Assembly (NCBI GenBank): GCA_046263255.1 | Contig: JBHELD010000006.1 | Span: 62,001 to 126,000 of the forward strand | Direction: 5' to 3' | From: JALZEG01 sp046263255 | GTDB taxonomy: Bacteria; Actinomycetota; CADDZG01; WHSQ01 | DNA: 64,000 bases | Made by a program: the position numbers and the translations under genes | Shown here: positions 43,099 to 50,729 of the stretch, piece after piece | Numbering within the stretch: the stretch's first letter is position 1 | Layout: each line of letters begins with the position of its first letter | The notes under the pieces: generated by a model | Seen by the model: only the letters and a program-made list of their open reading frames with translations | Databases searched by the model: none | Told to the model about the DNA's origin: nothing

Positions 43099-44826
43099 CC
43101 GGCCGCCCTCGCGCCGGACGATGAACTGCCCCTCGGGGTACTCGCTCTCGCCGAACGACTGGATCCTGCGCGGGTCGACGACGGGGTCGAGCGACTCGAG
43201 GAATCCGGTGGAGAACGCCGCCGCGAACACGCGGTCGTCGAGCCGCCCTTCCGGCACGAGATCGCTCCCCTGCTTCCCCTCGGGAATGCTGTCGGCCACG
43301 GTGTACGTGCCGAGGTAGCGCGCGATGTCGGACGGCTCCCAGCCCCCGCGCCCCATCGCGTCCATGTCCAGGAAGACGTCGGCGGGCGTGACCTTCTCGA
43401 CGACCGGCCCGAACCGCGCCTCGATGTCCTTTCGGACCTCGCCGGTGTTGATCCGCCAGCCGCCGTGCAGGTCCGGAAGCGGCTGCTGCCCGTGGTCGGC
43501 GCTGATCACCAGCAGGTAGCCCTGCGGGCCGACCTTCTCGTCGAGCGCGGCCTTCATGCGCGCGATCTGCGCGTCGGTCTCGGCGAGCACGTCGGCCTGC
43601 TCCGGCCGCACCATGTTCCACGAGTGACCGGCGTGGTCGGGCATCTTCATCTCGACCCAGAACAGGTCGGTGATCGCATCCTGTCCCAGCGGCTCGTTCT
43701 CGATGACCTCGACGATCGCGTCGCCGGTCAACCGGACGAAGGCAGGGGTCCCGGGACGCGTCGCCTTGTCGCGGAGCTGCTCGACGGTGTGCCCGAACCA
43801 GGCACCGTCCTCGAGGGCGTCGCGCGGGTCGAGCTGCTCCTCGTACGTCTCGAGCCGTTCGGTCCCGATCTCGTGCAGGTACGGAGGCAGCGTGTAGTAG
43901 TCCTCGTTGATCCACCATTCCTGCTCGTCGCGTTCCCACAGGACCGCGATGTCCTTGTCGCCGTTCTCGCGCTGCGCGCCGTGACCGATCATCCCGAGGT
44001 GCCACCCCTCGAACGACACCGTCCCCACGATCGGACGGTTGAAGTTCGACTCGTCCCAGATCTCCGAGACCGTCGGCGCGTCGAGGAACCGCGGGTCCGC
44101 CCGGTCGAGGAAGACGTCGACGAGCTTGCCCTCACCGTCGCGCATGACGTGCCCCGGGAGCCCGTGCGTGCGCGGGTAGACGCCGGTGCCGAACGTCGCG
44201 TGAAGCGCGCCGGTGATCGAGGGAGCCGAGCCGAGCGTCGCGTTCGTGTACGTGGTCCCGCCCGCCATGAGGCTCTTCAACGCCGGCCACGACCCCGGAT
44301 GCTCCTGCAGCGCGTTCCACCCGCCGCCGTCGATCACGATCGTGAAGATGAGCTTCGGCTTCGTCCGCACCGCGGTGATCGCGTCCAGGGGCTTCGCCTC
44401 TCCCTCGAAGTCCCGCATCCCGAGGATCGCCGCGTACGAGGGGGCGATCGAGGCGATGTCGACCGGTTCCTCCTCCACGACCCCTGCCGGGACCCCTGGT
44501 CCGTAGGCGACGATCGGCACGCGGGTCAGATAGCTCCACGGGTTCGGGTGCGTGCTCCCGAGCGGCGGCGTCGGCCCTGCGAGCTGCGTCATGTCCCAGT
44601 CGCTGATCAGGAAGTGGTGCGGCTTGGGGACCATCAGGACCTCACCGGAGCGGCCGGGGACGTGCCCGAGGTAGAGGTGCTCCATCACCTGCGACCCGAC
44701 CGCCGCCGCCATCTCCGGCTCCGTCGGAGCATCGCCGGGCACGCCGGTGTCCGGGCGCAGCACGAACCACGCGGCAACCGCGAGCGCGAGGGCGACCGCA
44801 GTCACTACGAGGACGCGTTTCGGCAA
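43096..44826 (-). CDS. Membrane-anchored alkaline phosphatase-superfamily hydrolase, permuted order, cysteine-free (paralogue E)
   Basis: 576 residues. Anchor helix VLVVTAVALALAVAAWFVL (~5-23). Displaced segment: GRSGEVLMV, His93 in GSTHPNPWSY, VPIVAYGPG, ASIAPSYAAILG. Core: Asp166 in IVIDGGG, nucleophile Thr205 in PSITGALH (Gly instead of the usual Pro after Thr), PDHAGH, SADHG. It differs from the other paralogues in having no cysteine at either end, in fact none at all that I can see. Start TTG 44826 is supported by GGGAGG about 6 nt upstream. It heads the long minus-strand run of glycan genes, and tandem repeats lie in its upstream region. Confidence 0.83.
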   Translation of the reverse strand: MPKRVLVVTAVALALAVAAWFVLRPDTGVPGDAPTEPEMAAAVGSQVMEHLYLGHVPGRSGEVLMVPKPHHFLISDWDMTQLAGPTPPLGSTHPNPWSYLTRVPIVAYGPGVPAGVVEEEPVDIASIAPSYAAILGMRDFEGEAKPLDAITAVRTKPKLIFTIVIDGGGWNALQEHPGSWPALKSLMAGGTTYTNATLGSAPSITGALHATFGTGVYPRTHGLPGHVMRDGEGKLVDVFLDRADPRFLDAPTVSEIWDESNFNRPIVGTVSFEGWHLGMIGHGAQRENGDKDIAVLWERDEQEWWINEDYYTLPPYLHEIGTERLETYEEQLDPRDALEDGAWFGHTVEQLRDKATRPGTPAFVRLTGDAIVEVIENEPLGQDAITDLFWVEMKMPDHAGHSWNMVRPEQADVLAETDAQIARMKAALDEKVGPQGYLLVISADHGQQPLPDLHGGWRINTGEVRKDIEARFGPVVEKVTPADVFLDMDAMGRGGWEPSDIARYLGTYTVADSIPEGKQGSDLVPEGRLDDRVFAAAFSTGFLESLDPVVDPRRIQSFGESEYPEGQFIVRREGGR

Positions 44827-44863
44827 GGAACCTCCCGTACGAGGAGCCGCCCATCTCTTTGTC

Positions 44864-44911
44864 GCGGGATCGCAAGCGACCCATCCCTTTTGGCGGGATC
44901 GCAAGCGACCC
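44864..44911. repeat. Two 19-bp direct repeats, 29-bp period, upstream of paralogue E
   Basis: GCGGGATCGCAAGCGACCC occurs at 44864-44882 and 44893-44911. Each copy contains the small inverted repeat TCGC-AA-GCGA. The position, in the 104-bp gap before TTG 44826, is that of a promoter region, so binding sites for a regulator are plausible. Confidence 0.6.
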
Positions 44912-44930
44912 CTCAGGGGACGGGCGCAGA

Positions 44931-45632
44931 TTAGTACAGGTAGGGGTCGGACGGCGCGTCGACCGGCGTGATCTCGACGGGGTCGAGGACGTAGACGCCG
45001 TCGCGCGACGCAAGGCGTCCCCTCACCCGCAGCCACTCGTCGTCGCGCCGGCTCGCGGGATCGAACGCCACCGGGACGGTGTACGGCACCGCGTCGGCCG
45101 CGCAGCACGACACCTGGAACCGCGTGAGACCCAGCGTCGCGTCGGGGAGACCGGCGGGATGCGTGACGAAGCCGGTGAGCTCGACCTCCATGCCCTCGGC
45201 GATCCCGGCCTCGGCCGCGTATGCCTCCGACTCGCTCGCGTAGTGGACGTCGACGAACGACACCGGCGCGTCCGGGTCGGGGGCCGGAGGCGCGATCACG
45301 CCGACGGCCCCGGCCCCCGCGCCGGCCGTCTTGCGGGACGCGGCGAGCGCGCCCAGCTGCGCGGACGGCACCGCCGCGACGACGAGGAGCGGCAGCAGCA
45401 GCATCGCGAGGGCGGCGGCGTCTCCTCGCCCGAGGCGGCGCGGGGACGGCGTCCTCAGGGTGGCGAAGTGCGCCGCGGCCGCCGCGCCCAGCACCACCGC
45501 GCCGAAGACGACGACCCAGTACGTCCGGGGGCCGAGATAGCGCGTCTTCTCGCCGCCCACGTGCAACCAGGCGAAGAACCCCGCCCAGCAGGCAAGCGTG
45601 AGCCCGCGCGCGAGCCGTCGCCGGTCGATCAT
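44931..45632 (-). CDS. TIGR03943/DUF1980 family protein (permease partner)
   Basis: 233 residues. Two N-terminal membrane helices (TLACWAGFFAWLHVG ~12-26; YWVVVFGAVVLGAAAAAHF ~38-56) and a third at ~75-90, then an external domain ending in the family motif RFQVSCCAADAVPY (~168-181). It corresponds to Bacillus YcgQ, always paired with a COG0701 permease (YcgR/YraQ), as here. ATG 45632 overlaps the permease stop (ATGA). The complex is presumed to move a metal or other small ligand; the substrate is unproven. Confidence 0.88.
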   Translation of the reverse strand: MIDRRRLARGLTLACWAGFFAWLHVGGEKTRYLGPRTYWVVVFGAVVLGAAAAAHFATLRTPSPRRLGRGDAAALAMLLLPLLVVAAVPSAQLGALAASRKTAGAGAGAVGVIAPPAPDPDAPVSFVDVHYASESEAYAAEAGIAEGMEVELTGFVTHPAGLPDATLGLTRFQVSCCAADAVPYTVPVAFDPASRRDDEWLRVRGRLASRDGVYVLDPVEITPVDAPSDPYLY

Positions 45633-46606
45633 CGCAGCCACACCTCGAACCACAGCGACCCCGCGAGGACGACGGGCACCGCTACGGCGAGCAGGCGGAG
45701 GACGAAGCCGTGCCGGAACGTCGCGCCGTACAAGAAGGCGAGCTTCGCGTCCACGACCGGGCCGAAGACGAGGAACGCGAGCTGCGAGCCGACCGGGAAC
45801 GGCGTGAACGAGACGGCCACGAACGCGTCGGCCTCCGAGCACAGCGACAGCACGAACGCGATCGTCATGAGAGCGAGCGAGCCGACGACGGGAGTCCGCG
45901 CGACGCCGGACACGAGGCTCTGCGGGATCGCCGTCTGAAGAACGGCCGCGAGGGCGGCTCCGAGGATCACGAAGGCCCCCATGTGGAAGAAGTCTGCGGC
46001 CAGGTGCTCGACGAACCTCGCCCGCGGCTCGTCGTCGTGCTCGCACGACCCCGCGTCGTTCCGCTCTCGTAGCAGCTCGCTCGCCGGCACGTTGCCCAGC
46101 GCCCATCCCGCGACGACCGCGACCGCGAGCCCGAGCACGACCCGCCCCGCCGCCATCTCCAGCGCGAGGCCGCGGCCCCCGTACGCGACGACGGTCGAAA
46201 GGATCACGATCGGGTTCAGGATCGGAGCCGCGACCATGAACGCGAGCCCTGCGCCGGGGTGCAGCCCGCGTGAGATGAGCCGGCGAGCCACCGGCACGGA
46301 GCCGCACTCGCACACCGGGAAGGCGAGCCCGCCGAATGCCGCTCCGGGGATCTGGAGCGCGGAGGGGAGCCGCGCGAGCCGCTCGAAAGCGCGGTCGGGC
46401 ACGAAGACCTCGATCAGCGCCGAGACGAGAGCGCCCAGCAGGACGAACGGGAGCGCCTCGACGACGATCGAGGTGAACACGAGCGCGAACGTCTCGACGC
46501 CGGCGAAGCGACCGAGGGGCGTCGCGCGGACCGCGACGACGAGGGCTACCGCTCCGATCGCGAGCACCGCTGCGGGCGGGCCGGCCTTAGCTGCGGGCGG
46601 CCCCAC
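45629..46606 (-). CDS. COG0701/UPF0718 permease
   Basis: 325 residues, about 8-10 membrane helices. Family motifs: FPVCECGSVPVARRL with a CxCG (~95), APILNPIVI (~122) and LSLCSEADAFVAVSF (~250). A hydrophilic, acidic/His loop (DAGSCEHDDEPR, ~180) could bind metal. GTG 46606 is chosen because AGGAG lies 8 nt upstream and because the paralogue at 48112 has a similarly short N-terminus; ATG 46726 lacks an SD and would add 40 disordered residues. Divergent from the second permease unit. Confidence 0.87.
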   Translation of the reverse strand: MGPPAAKAGPPAAVLAIGAVALVVAVRATPLGRFAGVETFALVFTSIVVEALPFVLLGALVSALIEVFVPDRAFERLARLPSALQIPGAAFGGLAFPVCECGSVPVARRLISRGLHPGAGLAFMVAAPILNPIVILSTVVAYGGRGLALEMAAGRVVLGLAVAVVAGWALGNVPASELLRERNDAGSCEHDDEPRARFVEHLAADFFHMGAFVILGAALAAVLQTAIPQSLVSGVARTPVVGSLALMTIAFVLSLCSEADAFVAVSFTPFPVGSQLAFLVFGPVVDAKLAFLYGATFRHGFVLRLLAVAVPVVLAGSLWFEVWLR

Positions 46607-46632
46607 CCGCTCCGCTCCTCCACCCCGTCTCT

Positions 46633-46668
46633 CGGTCGTCGCTCCGGCGTGGCGCGGTCGTCGCTCCG
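46633..46668. repeat. 14-bp direct repeats, 22-bp period, in the divergent permease promoter region
   Basis: CGGTCGTCGCTCCG occurs at 46633-46646 and 46655-46668; the second copy continues into an inverted repeat CGGTCG-N10-CGACCG (46655-46676). The 22-bp spacing is two DNA turns, as expected for a dimeric regulator bound on one face. The gap 46607-46750 holds no gene. Confidence 0.6.
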
Positions 46669-46737
46669 AGCGACCGATGGACGCGGCGCGCTCGGGCTCC
46701 GCGACGACTTCCTGCTCGATAGGCATCGGCTTCACGG

Positions 46738-46743
46738 TAGCTT
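46738..46743 (+). promoter_or_regulatory. Candidate -10 hexamer (TAGCTT)
   Basis: TAGCTT lies 7 nt before ATG 46751, which has no SD. It is a candidate leaderless promoter of the dead-phosphatase/permease operon, downstream of the 22-bp-period repeats. Confidence 0.35.
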
Positions 46744-46750
46744 GGCCGCG

Positions 46751-48112
46751 ATGCTTTGGCGCCGGAATGCGGCCGAGGATCCCGCGCAGACGCGTCTCGC
46801 AGCGGGACGCCGCACTCTCGTCCTCCTGGCCCTCGTGGCCGTGATAGCGGCCCCCGCGGCGGTCTTGCGCGCCTTCTGCGCCGGCCATTCGTGCGACGAG
46901 CCCGCCGCCGCCTCGTCCGAAGTTCCCTTCTGCTCGCTCCCTGCCGGCCTGCGGGCGCGCGTGGCCGCGGGGTTCCGCGAAGGCCGTTCGCCGGACGTGC
47001 TCGCGGTCGCGTCGGGGTCGATCTCGAGCGACGCGCGGTGGGCGCGGGTCCCGTGGCCGAGCACGGCGGCCGGCGTCGAGGCGACGCGCGTACCCCTCGC
47101 CTTCTGGGGGACGGGCGTCGATCCCGAAGCGGAGATCCCCGCGGGCACCGGACTCGACGACGTGGCGGTGACGATCGAGTCGATCCTGGGGTTCGACCGC
47201 CCGCACGCCGACGTCCGGTCCGGCCGCGCGATCGAGGGCCTCGCCACCGGCGAGCGCCCCCGGCTCGTCGTGGAGTTCGTGTGGATCGGCCGCGGGTCGG
47301 CCGATCTCGAGGCGGTCACGGGTGACTACCAGTACCTGGACCGCGCGATGCAGTCGGGAGCGGCCACGCTCGACGCCGACACGGTCTCTCTGCCGGTCGA
47401 TCCCGCCGCGGTCCTGACGACGGTCGGGACCGGAGGCAGGCCGTCGCAGCACGGCGTAACGGGAACGATCCTGCGGGACGACGCCGGACGCGTGCGGAAG
47501 GCGTGGTCGCCCCGGAGCCCCCTCTCGGTCATCGCCACGCTCGGCGACGACCTCGACGAGGAGATGCGCCAGGAGCCGGTGATCGGGATCGTCGCCGCAC
47601 GGCGCTCGTACCTCGGAGCGATCGGCGGCAACTGGCACGTGAACGTGGACCGCGACGTCTTCTTCAAGACCCGGAGGGGCGACGAGCCGCACGACGGCCT
47701 CGCATTGCTCCAGAGCAAGTTCGGCCGCGACGAGGTCCCGGACCTCGCCGTGATCGCGGTCGAGGGCGGCGTCGAACGCCTCGACGCCACCGTTCGCTCC
47801 GTCGCCCTCGAGGCGAAGCAGGTCACGGGCGGCTCGGCCGCCTTCGTCTTCACCGCGACCGGGAGCACCGGCGACGACGAGGCCGTCGCCGCCGAGAGCG
47901 TCCCCGGCATGATCCCCGGCGCCGACGCCGCGTCTCTCGTCGACGAGGTCGTTCCCGGGGGATTGTTCCTCGACCAGGAGGCCCTCGCCCGGCGGCGTGT
48001 GAGCGAGGACGAGGTGCTCCGGGCGCTGGCGCAGGTCCGGGCGCCCGAGGGTGGACCGCTCTTCGCCGACGTCTTCCCCGCGATCGCGGTCGCGTTCGGA
48101 CGGTATTGCTGA
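46751..48112 (+). CDS. Catalytically dead member of the permuted phosphatase family (paralogue F), permease-linked
   Basis: 453 residues. Anchor helix TLVLLALVAVIAAPAAVL (~22-39). Fold markers of the family remain: FCSLPAGLRARV with Cys61, GRSPDVLAV, VPLAFWGTGV, VLTTVGTGGRPSQHGVTG, and a final Cys453. Every catalytic position is changed: the displaced His is gone (RWARVPWPS), VVWDGGG is FVWIGRG, nucleophile Thr is Asp (LPVDPAAV), the D..H pair is absent (AVEGGVERLD), and TADHG is TATGS. The gene is intact, so this is a pseudoenzyme rather than a pseudogene, perhaps a binding or regulatory subunit. Its stop overlaps the permease start (TGATG). Confidence 0.8.
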   Translation: MLWRRNAAEDPAQTRLAAGRRTLVLLALVAVIAAPAAVLRAFCAGHSCDEPAAASSEVPFCSLPAGLRARVAAGFREGRSPDVLAVASGSISSDARWARVPWPSTAAGVEATRVPLAFWGTGVDPEAEIPAGTGLDDVAVTIESILGFDRPHADVRSGRAIEGLATGERPRLVVEFVWIGRGSADLEAVTGDYQYLDRAMQSGAATLDADTVSLPVDPAAVLTTVGTGGRPSQHGVTGTILRDDAGRVRKAWSPRSPLSVIATLGDDLDEEMRQEPVIGIVAARRSYLGAIGGNWHVNVDRDVFFKTRRGDEPHDGLALLQSKFGRDEVPDLAVIAVEGGVERLDATVRSVALEAKQVTGGSAAFVFTATGSTGDDEAVAAESVPGMIPGADAASLVDEVVPGGLFLDQEALARRRVSEDEVLRALAQVRAPEGGPLFADVFPAIAVAFGRYC

Positions 48113-49107
48113 TGGCCGAGGTCGCGCTCCGCCGCCCCCGCACCGCCTCGTGGGCGAACGCCGCGGCGGTCGTGGCGCTGCTCGCGGGCCTCGGGGTCGT
48201 CCTCCAGGTGCTCGATCCCGGACGGGTCGCGGGCGTGCAGAACTTCCTGCTCGTGTTCTCTTCGCTTCTGATAGAGGCGGTGCCCTTCGTGCTGCTCGGC
48301 GCGGTCGTCTCCGCGGCGATCGAGGTCTTCGTCCCGAGCCGCGCGTTCGAGAAGCTGACCGCGCTGCCCGCGCCTCTGCAGCTGCCGGCGGCGGCGATGA
48401 CCGGCTTCGCGTTCCCGGTGTGCGAGTGCGGGTCCGTCCCGGTCGCCCGGCGGCTTGCCGCGAAGGGGCTGTCGCCTGCGGCCGCGGTGACGTTCATGCT
48501 CGCCGCGCCGATCCTCAATCCGGTCGTGATCGCGTCGACGTTCGTCGCGTACCGCGGGCGCGATTCGCTGTGGCCGATGGTCCTCGGGCGCGCGGGGCTC
48601 GGCCTCCTCGCGGCGGTTGCGATCGGCTGGGTCGTCTCCAACAAGAGCAAGGCCGAGCTCCTGCGCCCGCGCGAGGACGACGCCGGCCACGAGCACGGAG
48701 GCGGAACGCGCGCCGAGGCGTTCTTCGCCCATCTCTCGGGCGACTTCCTGTTCATGGGGCGATACCTCGTCGTCGGCGCCATGGTGGCCGCGGCGCTGCA
48801 GACGTTCGTCCCGCAGTCCGTCATCGGTTCGGTCGCCGGGACGCCGGTCGTCGACCTGATCGCGATGATGGCGCTCGCGTTCGTGCTGTCGCTGTGCTCC
48901 GAGTCCGACGCGTTCGTCGCCGCCTCGTTCGTGCAGTTCGGCGTCGGCGCGCAGCTCGCGTTCCTCGTGTTCGGGCCGATGGTGGACACGAAGCTGGGGT
49001 TCCTCTACTCCGCGACGTTCACGCGGGGGTTCTTCCGCACGGTCGTGGTCGGAGTCGCCGCGGTGACCCTCGCGGGGACCCTGTGGATCGAGGTGCTGAT
49101 CGGATGA
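48112..49107 (+). CDS. COG0701/UPF0718 permease (second copy)
   Basis: 331 residues, paralogous to the protein at 45629: FPVCECGSVPVARRLAAKG, APILNPVVIAST, and LSLCSESDAFVAASF are nearly the same. A cytoplasmic or external loop DDAGHEHGGG is His-rich, suggesting metal. ATG 48112 overlaps the preceding stop by 1 nt. Co-translated with the dead phosphatase paralogue and a TIGR03943 partner. Confidence 0.88.
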   Translation: MAEVALRRPRTASWANAAAVVALLAGLGVVLQVLDPGRVAGVQNFLLVFSSLLIEAVPFVLLGAVVSAAIEVFVPSRAFEKLTALPAPLQLPAAAMTGFAFPVCECGSVPVARRLAAKGLSPAAAVTFMLAAPILNPVVIASTFVAYRGRDSLWPMVLGRAGLGLLAAVAIGWVVSNKSKAELLRPREDDAGHEHGGGTRAEAFFAHLSGDFLFMGRYLVVGAMVAAALQTFVPQSVIGSVAGTPVVDLIAMMALAFVLSLCSESDAFVAASFVQFGVGAQLAFLVFGPMVDTKLGFLYSATFTRGFFRTVVVGVAAVTLAGTLWIEVLIG

Positions 49108-49844
49108 CGACCGTGCAGACGACGCTCGACCGCTCCCGCGAGCGCCGCTGGTCGGCGGCGAAGCTGGCCTCGGCCGCCGCGATGGCCGCGTGGGCGGGGC
49201 TGTTCTGGTGGCTGCTGGTCTCGGGCCGGTCGTTCCTCTACCTCTCCGACCGCACGGACTGGGTGGTCCCGCTGGGAGCGGTCATCCTGACGGTCGCGGT
49301 CGCGGGCCGGCTGTGGTCGGCGCGGGGGACGCACGCCGAGCCGCTCTCGCGGGCCGACGCCTGGAGGCTCGGCGCGATCGTCTTCCCCGTCGTCGCGACG
49401 CTGGCGCTGCCGCCGGCGTCGCTCGGGTCGTACGCGGCGTCGCGGCGGTCGAGCTTCGTGAGCTCGGGGTACACGTCGAGCGCGGCCGACATCGAGTCCG
49501 GTGAGCTGACGCTGATCGACGTCGCGGGGGCCGTGCGCGACCGCGACGCGATGAAGGCGCTCGTGCAGCGCGCCGGGACCGAGGTGTCCTTCGTCGGTTT
49601 CGTCGCCCGCGACTCGAGCATGCCGGCCGACGAGTTCCTGCTGTCGCGCTTCCTCGTCTCGTGCTGCGTCGCGGACGCGCTGTCGATCCAGGTGAGGGTC
49701 GTGGGAGCGCCGCCGGGCGAGGTCTCGGAGGACGACTGGGTGCGGGTGACCGGCGCGATGTACCCGCTCGGGCGCGAGGTGATCGTGGACGCGAGCTCGG
49801 TCGAGGGCGTCCCGCGGCCGAAGAGGCCCTACCTCAACCCCTAG
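49104..49844 (+). CDS. TIGR03943/DUF1980 family protein (second copy)
   Basis: 246 residues, with helices at ~24-42, ~53-70 and ~90-108 and the motif RFLVSCCVADALSIQVRV (~190). It is the partner of the permease at 48112 (ATGA overlap). Pairwise it mirrors the 44931/45629 genes, so the region contains two divergent copies of the same two-gene transporter. The 3' end overlaps the convergent methyltransferase gene by 11 nt. Confidence 0.87.
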   Translation: MTTVQTTLDRSRERRWSAAKLASAAAMAAWAGLFWWLLVSGRSFLYLSDRTDWVVPLGAVILTVAVAGRLWSARGTHAEPLSRADAWRLGAIVFPVVATLALPPASLGSYAASRRSSFVSSGYTSSAADIESGELTLIDVAGAVRDRDAMKALVQRAGTEVSFVGFVARDSSMPADEFLLSRFLVSCCVADALSIQVRVVGAPPGEVSEDDWVRVTGAMYPLGREVIVDASSVEGVPRPKRPYLNP

Positions 49845-50583
49845 CGCCGCCCGGAAGCTCGTAGATCGACACGACCTTCTGCGTCTGCGACGTGACGGGC
49901 TCGCCCTTCCAGCCGCCCCACCGGTTGCGGAGCCGCAGCCGCGCGAGGCGCGCCATGAGGTCCATCTCCGAAGGCCACACGTACCGCAACGACACGGGGT
50001 AGAGGAAGGTCCTGTCCTGAGCGATCACCACGTGCTGGCTCAGGACCGTCTGGTCGACGGGATCGTGCCGCGACACGTCCAGCATCACCCTGTCGACCTG
50101 GACCCGCGTCGCGTCGACGCGCTGCCCCCGGTCGAAGCGCGCCACGTCGGGGAAGAAGCCCTCGACGACGAAGCAGCCACCGGGCTCGAGCACCCGCGCC
50201 ACGTTCGCGAAGCAAGCGACCTGCTCCTCCTGCGTCTCAAGCGCGAACAGCGTGTTGAAGACGACGTAGACGAGCGCGAACGACCCCTCGACGGCGACCT
50301 CTCCGAAGTGGCCCATCGTCACCGGGATCGCATCGGCGCCCGGTTTCGACCGGAGCTTCGCGACCATCGCCTCGGACGCGTCGATCCCGTGCACCTCGAC
50401 GCCGCGGGCCGCGAGCGGAAGCGCGATCCTGCCCGTCCCGATCGCGAGCTCGAGGGCCCGGCCCCCGCCGGCGAGCCCCGCGAGGACCTCGACGACCTCG
50501 TCGCGGTCGAAGAGGTCCTCGTACATCTCGTCGTAGACGTCGGCGATCCGGTCCCCGTACGTCGACGCGTCGTAGCCCTCCAT
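49834..50583 (-). CDS. Class I SAM-dependent methyltransferase
   Basis: 249 residues. The Rossmann fold has ALELAIGTGRIALPLAARG (motif I, ~42-60), VHGIDASEAMVAKL (acidic end of strand 2), and VLEPGGCFVVEGFFPD (post-motif III). The substrate is unknown. ATG 50583 follows GGAGG closely; TTG 50595 is an alternative. It stands between divergent or convergent neighbours as a single-gene unit. Confidence 0.82.
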   Translation of the reverse strand: MEGYDASTYGDRIADVYDEMYEDLFDRDEVVEVLAGLAGGGRALELAIGTGRIALPLAARGVEVHGIDASEAMVAKLRSKPGADAIPVTMGHFGEVAVEGSFALVYVVFNTLFALETQEEQVACFANVARVLEPGGCFVVEGFFPDVARFDRGQRVDATRVQVDRVMLDVSRHDPVDQTVLSQHVVIAQDRTFLYPVSLRYVWPSEMDLMARLARLRLRNRWGGWKGEPVTSQTQKVVSIYELPGGARG

Positions 50584-50729
50584 CCCTCCAGTCAACCACC
50601 TGCCGCCCGAACCACGTCGCTCCGCTCCAAGGAGGTCGGGCGGCGATCTGCTAGCCTGCTCGCGCCCCTTTCGGGGCTCTTCCGCACGTCTACGCAGGCC
50701 GCAATCGCCGCCATCGAAGGGAACCTGCG

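Noticed and set aside
44826..45108. Longer N-terminus for phosphatase paralogue E
   Set aside because: The upstream part is opposite to repeats and antisense-like sequence; TTG 44826 has GGGAGG and is followed at once by the anchor helix.
46607..46726. Longer start (ATG 46726) for the minus-strand COG0701 permease
   Set aside because: No SD, 40 extra disordered residues, and it would occupy the divergent promoter gap with its direct repeats. GTG 46606 has AGGAG at 8 nt and matches the paralogue's length.
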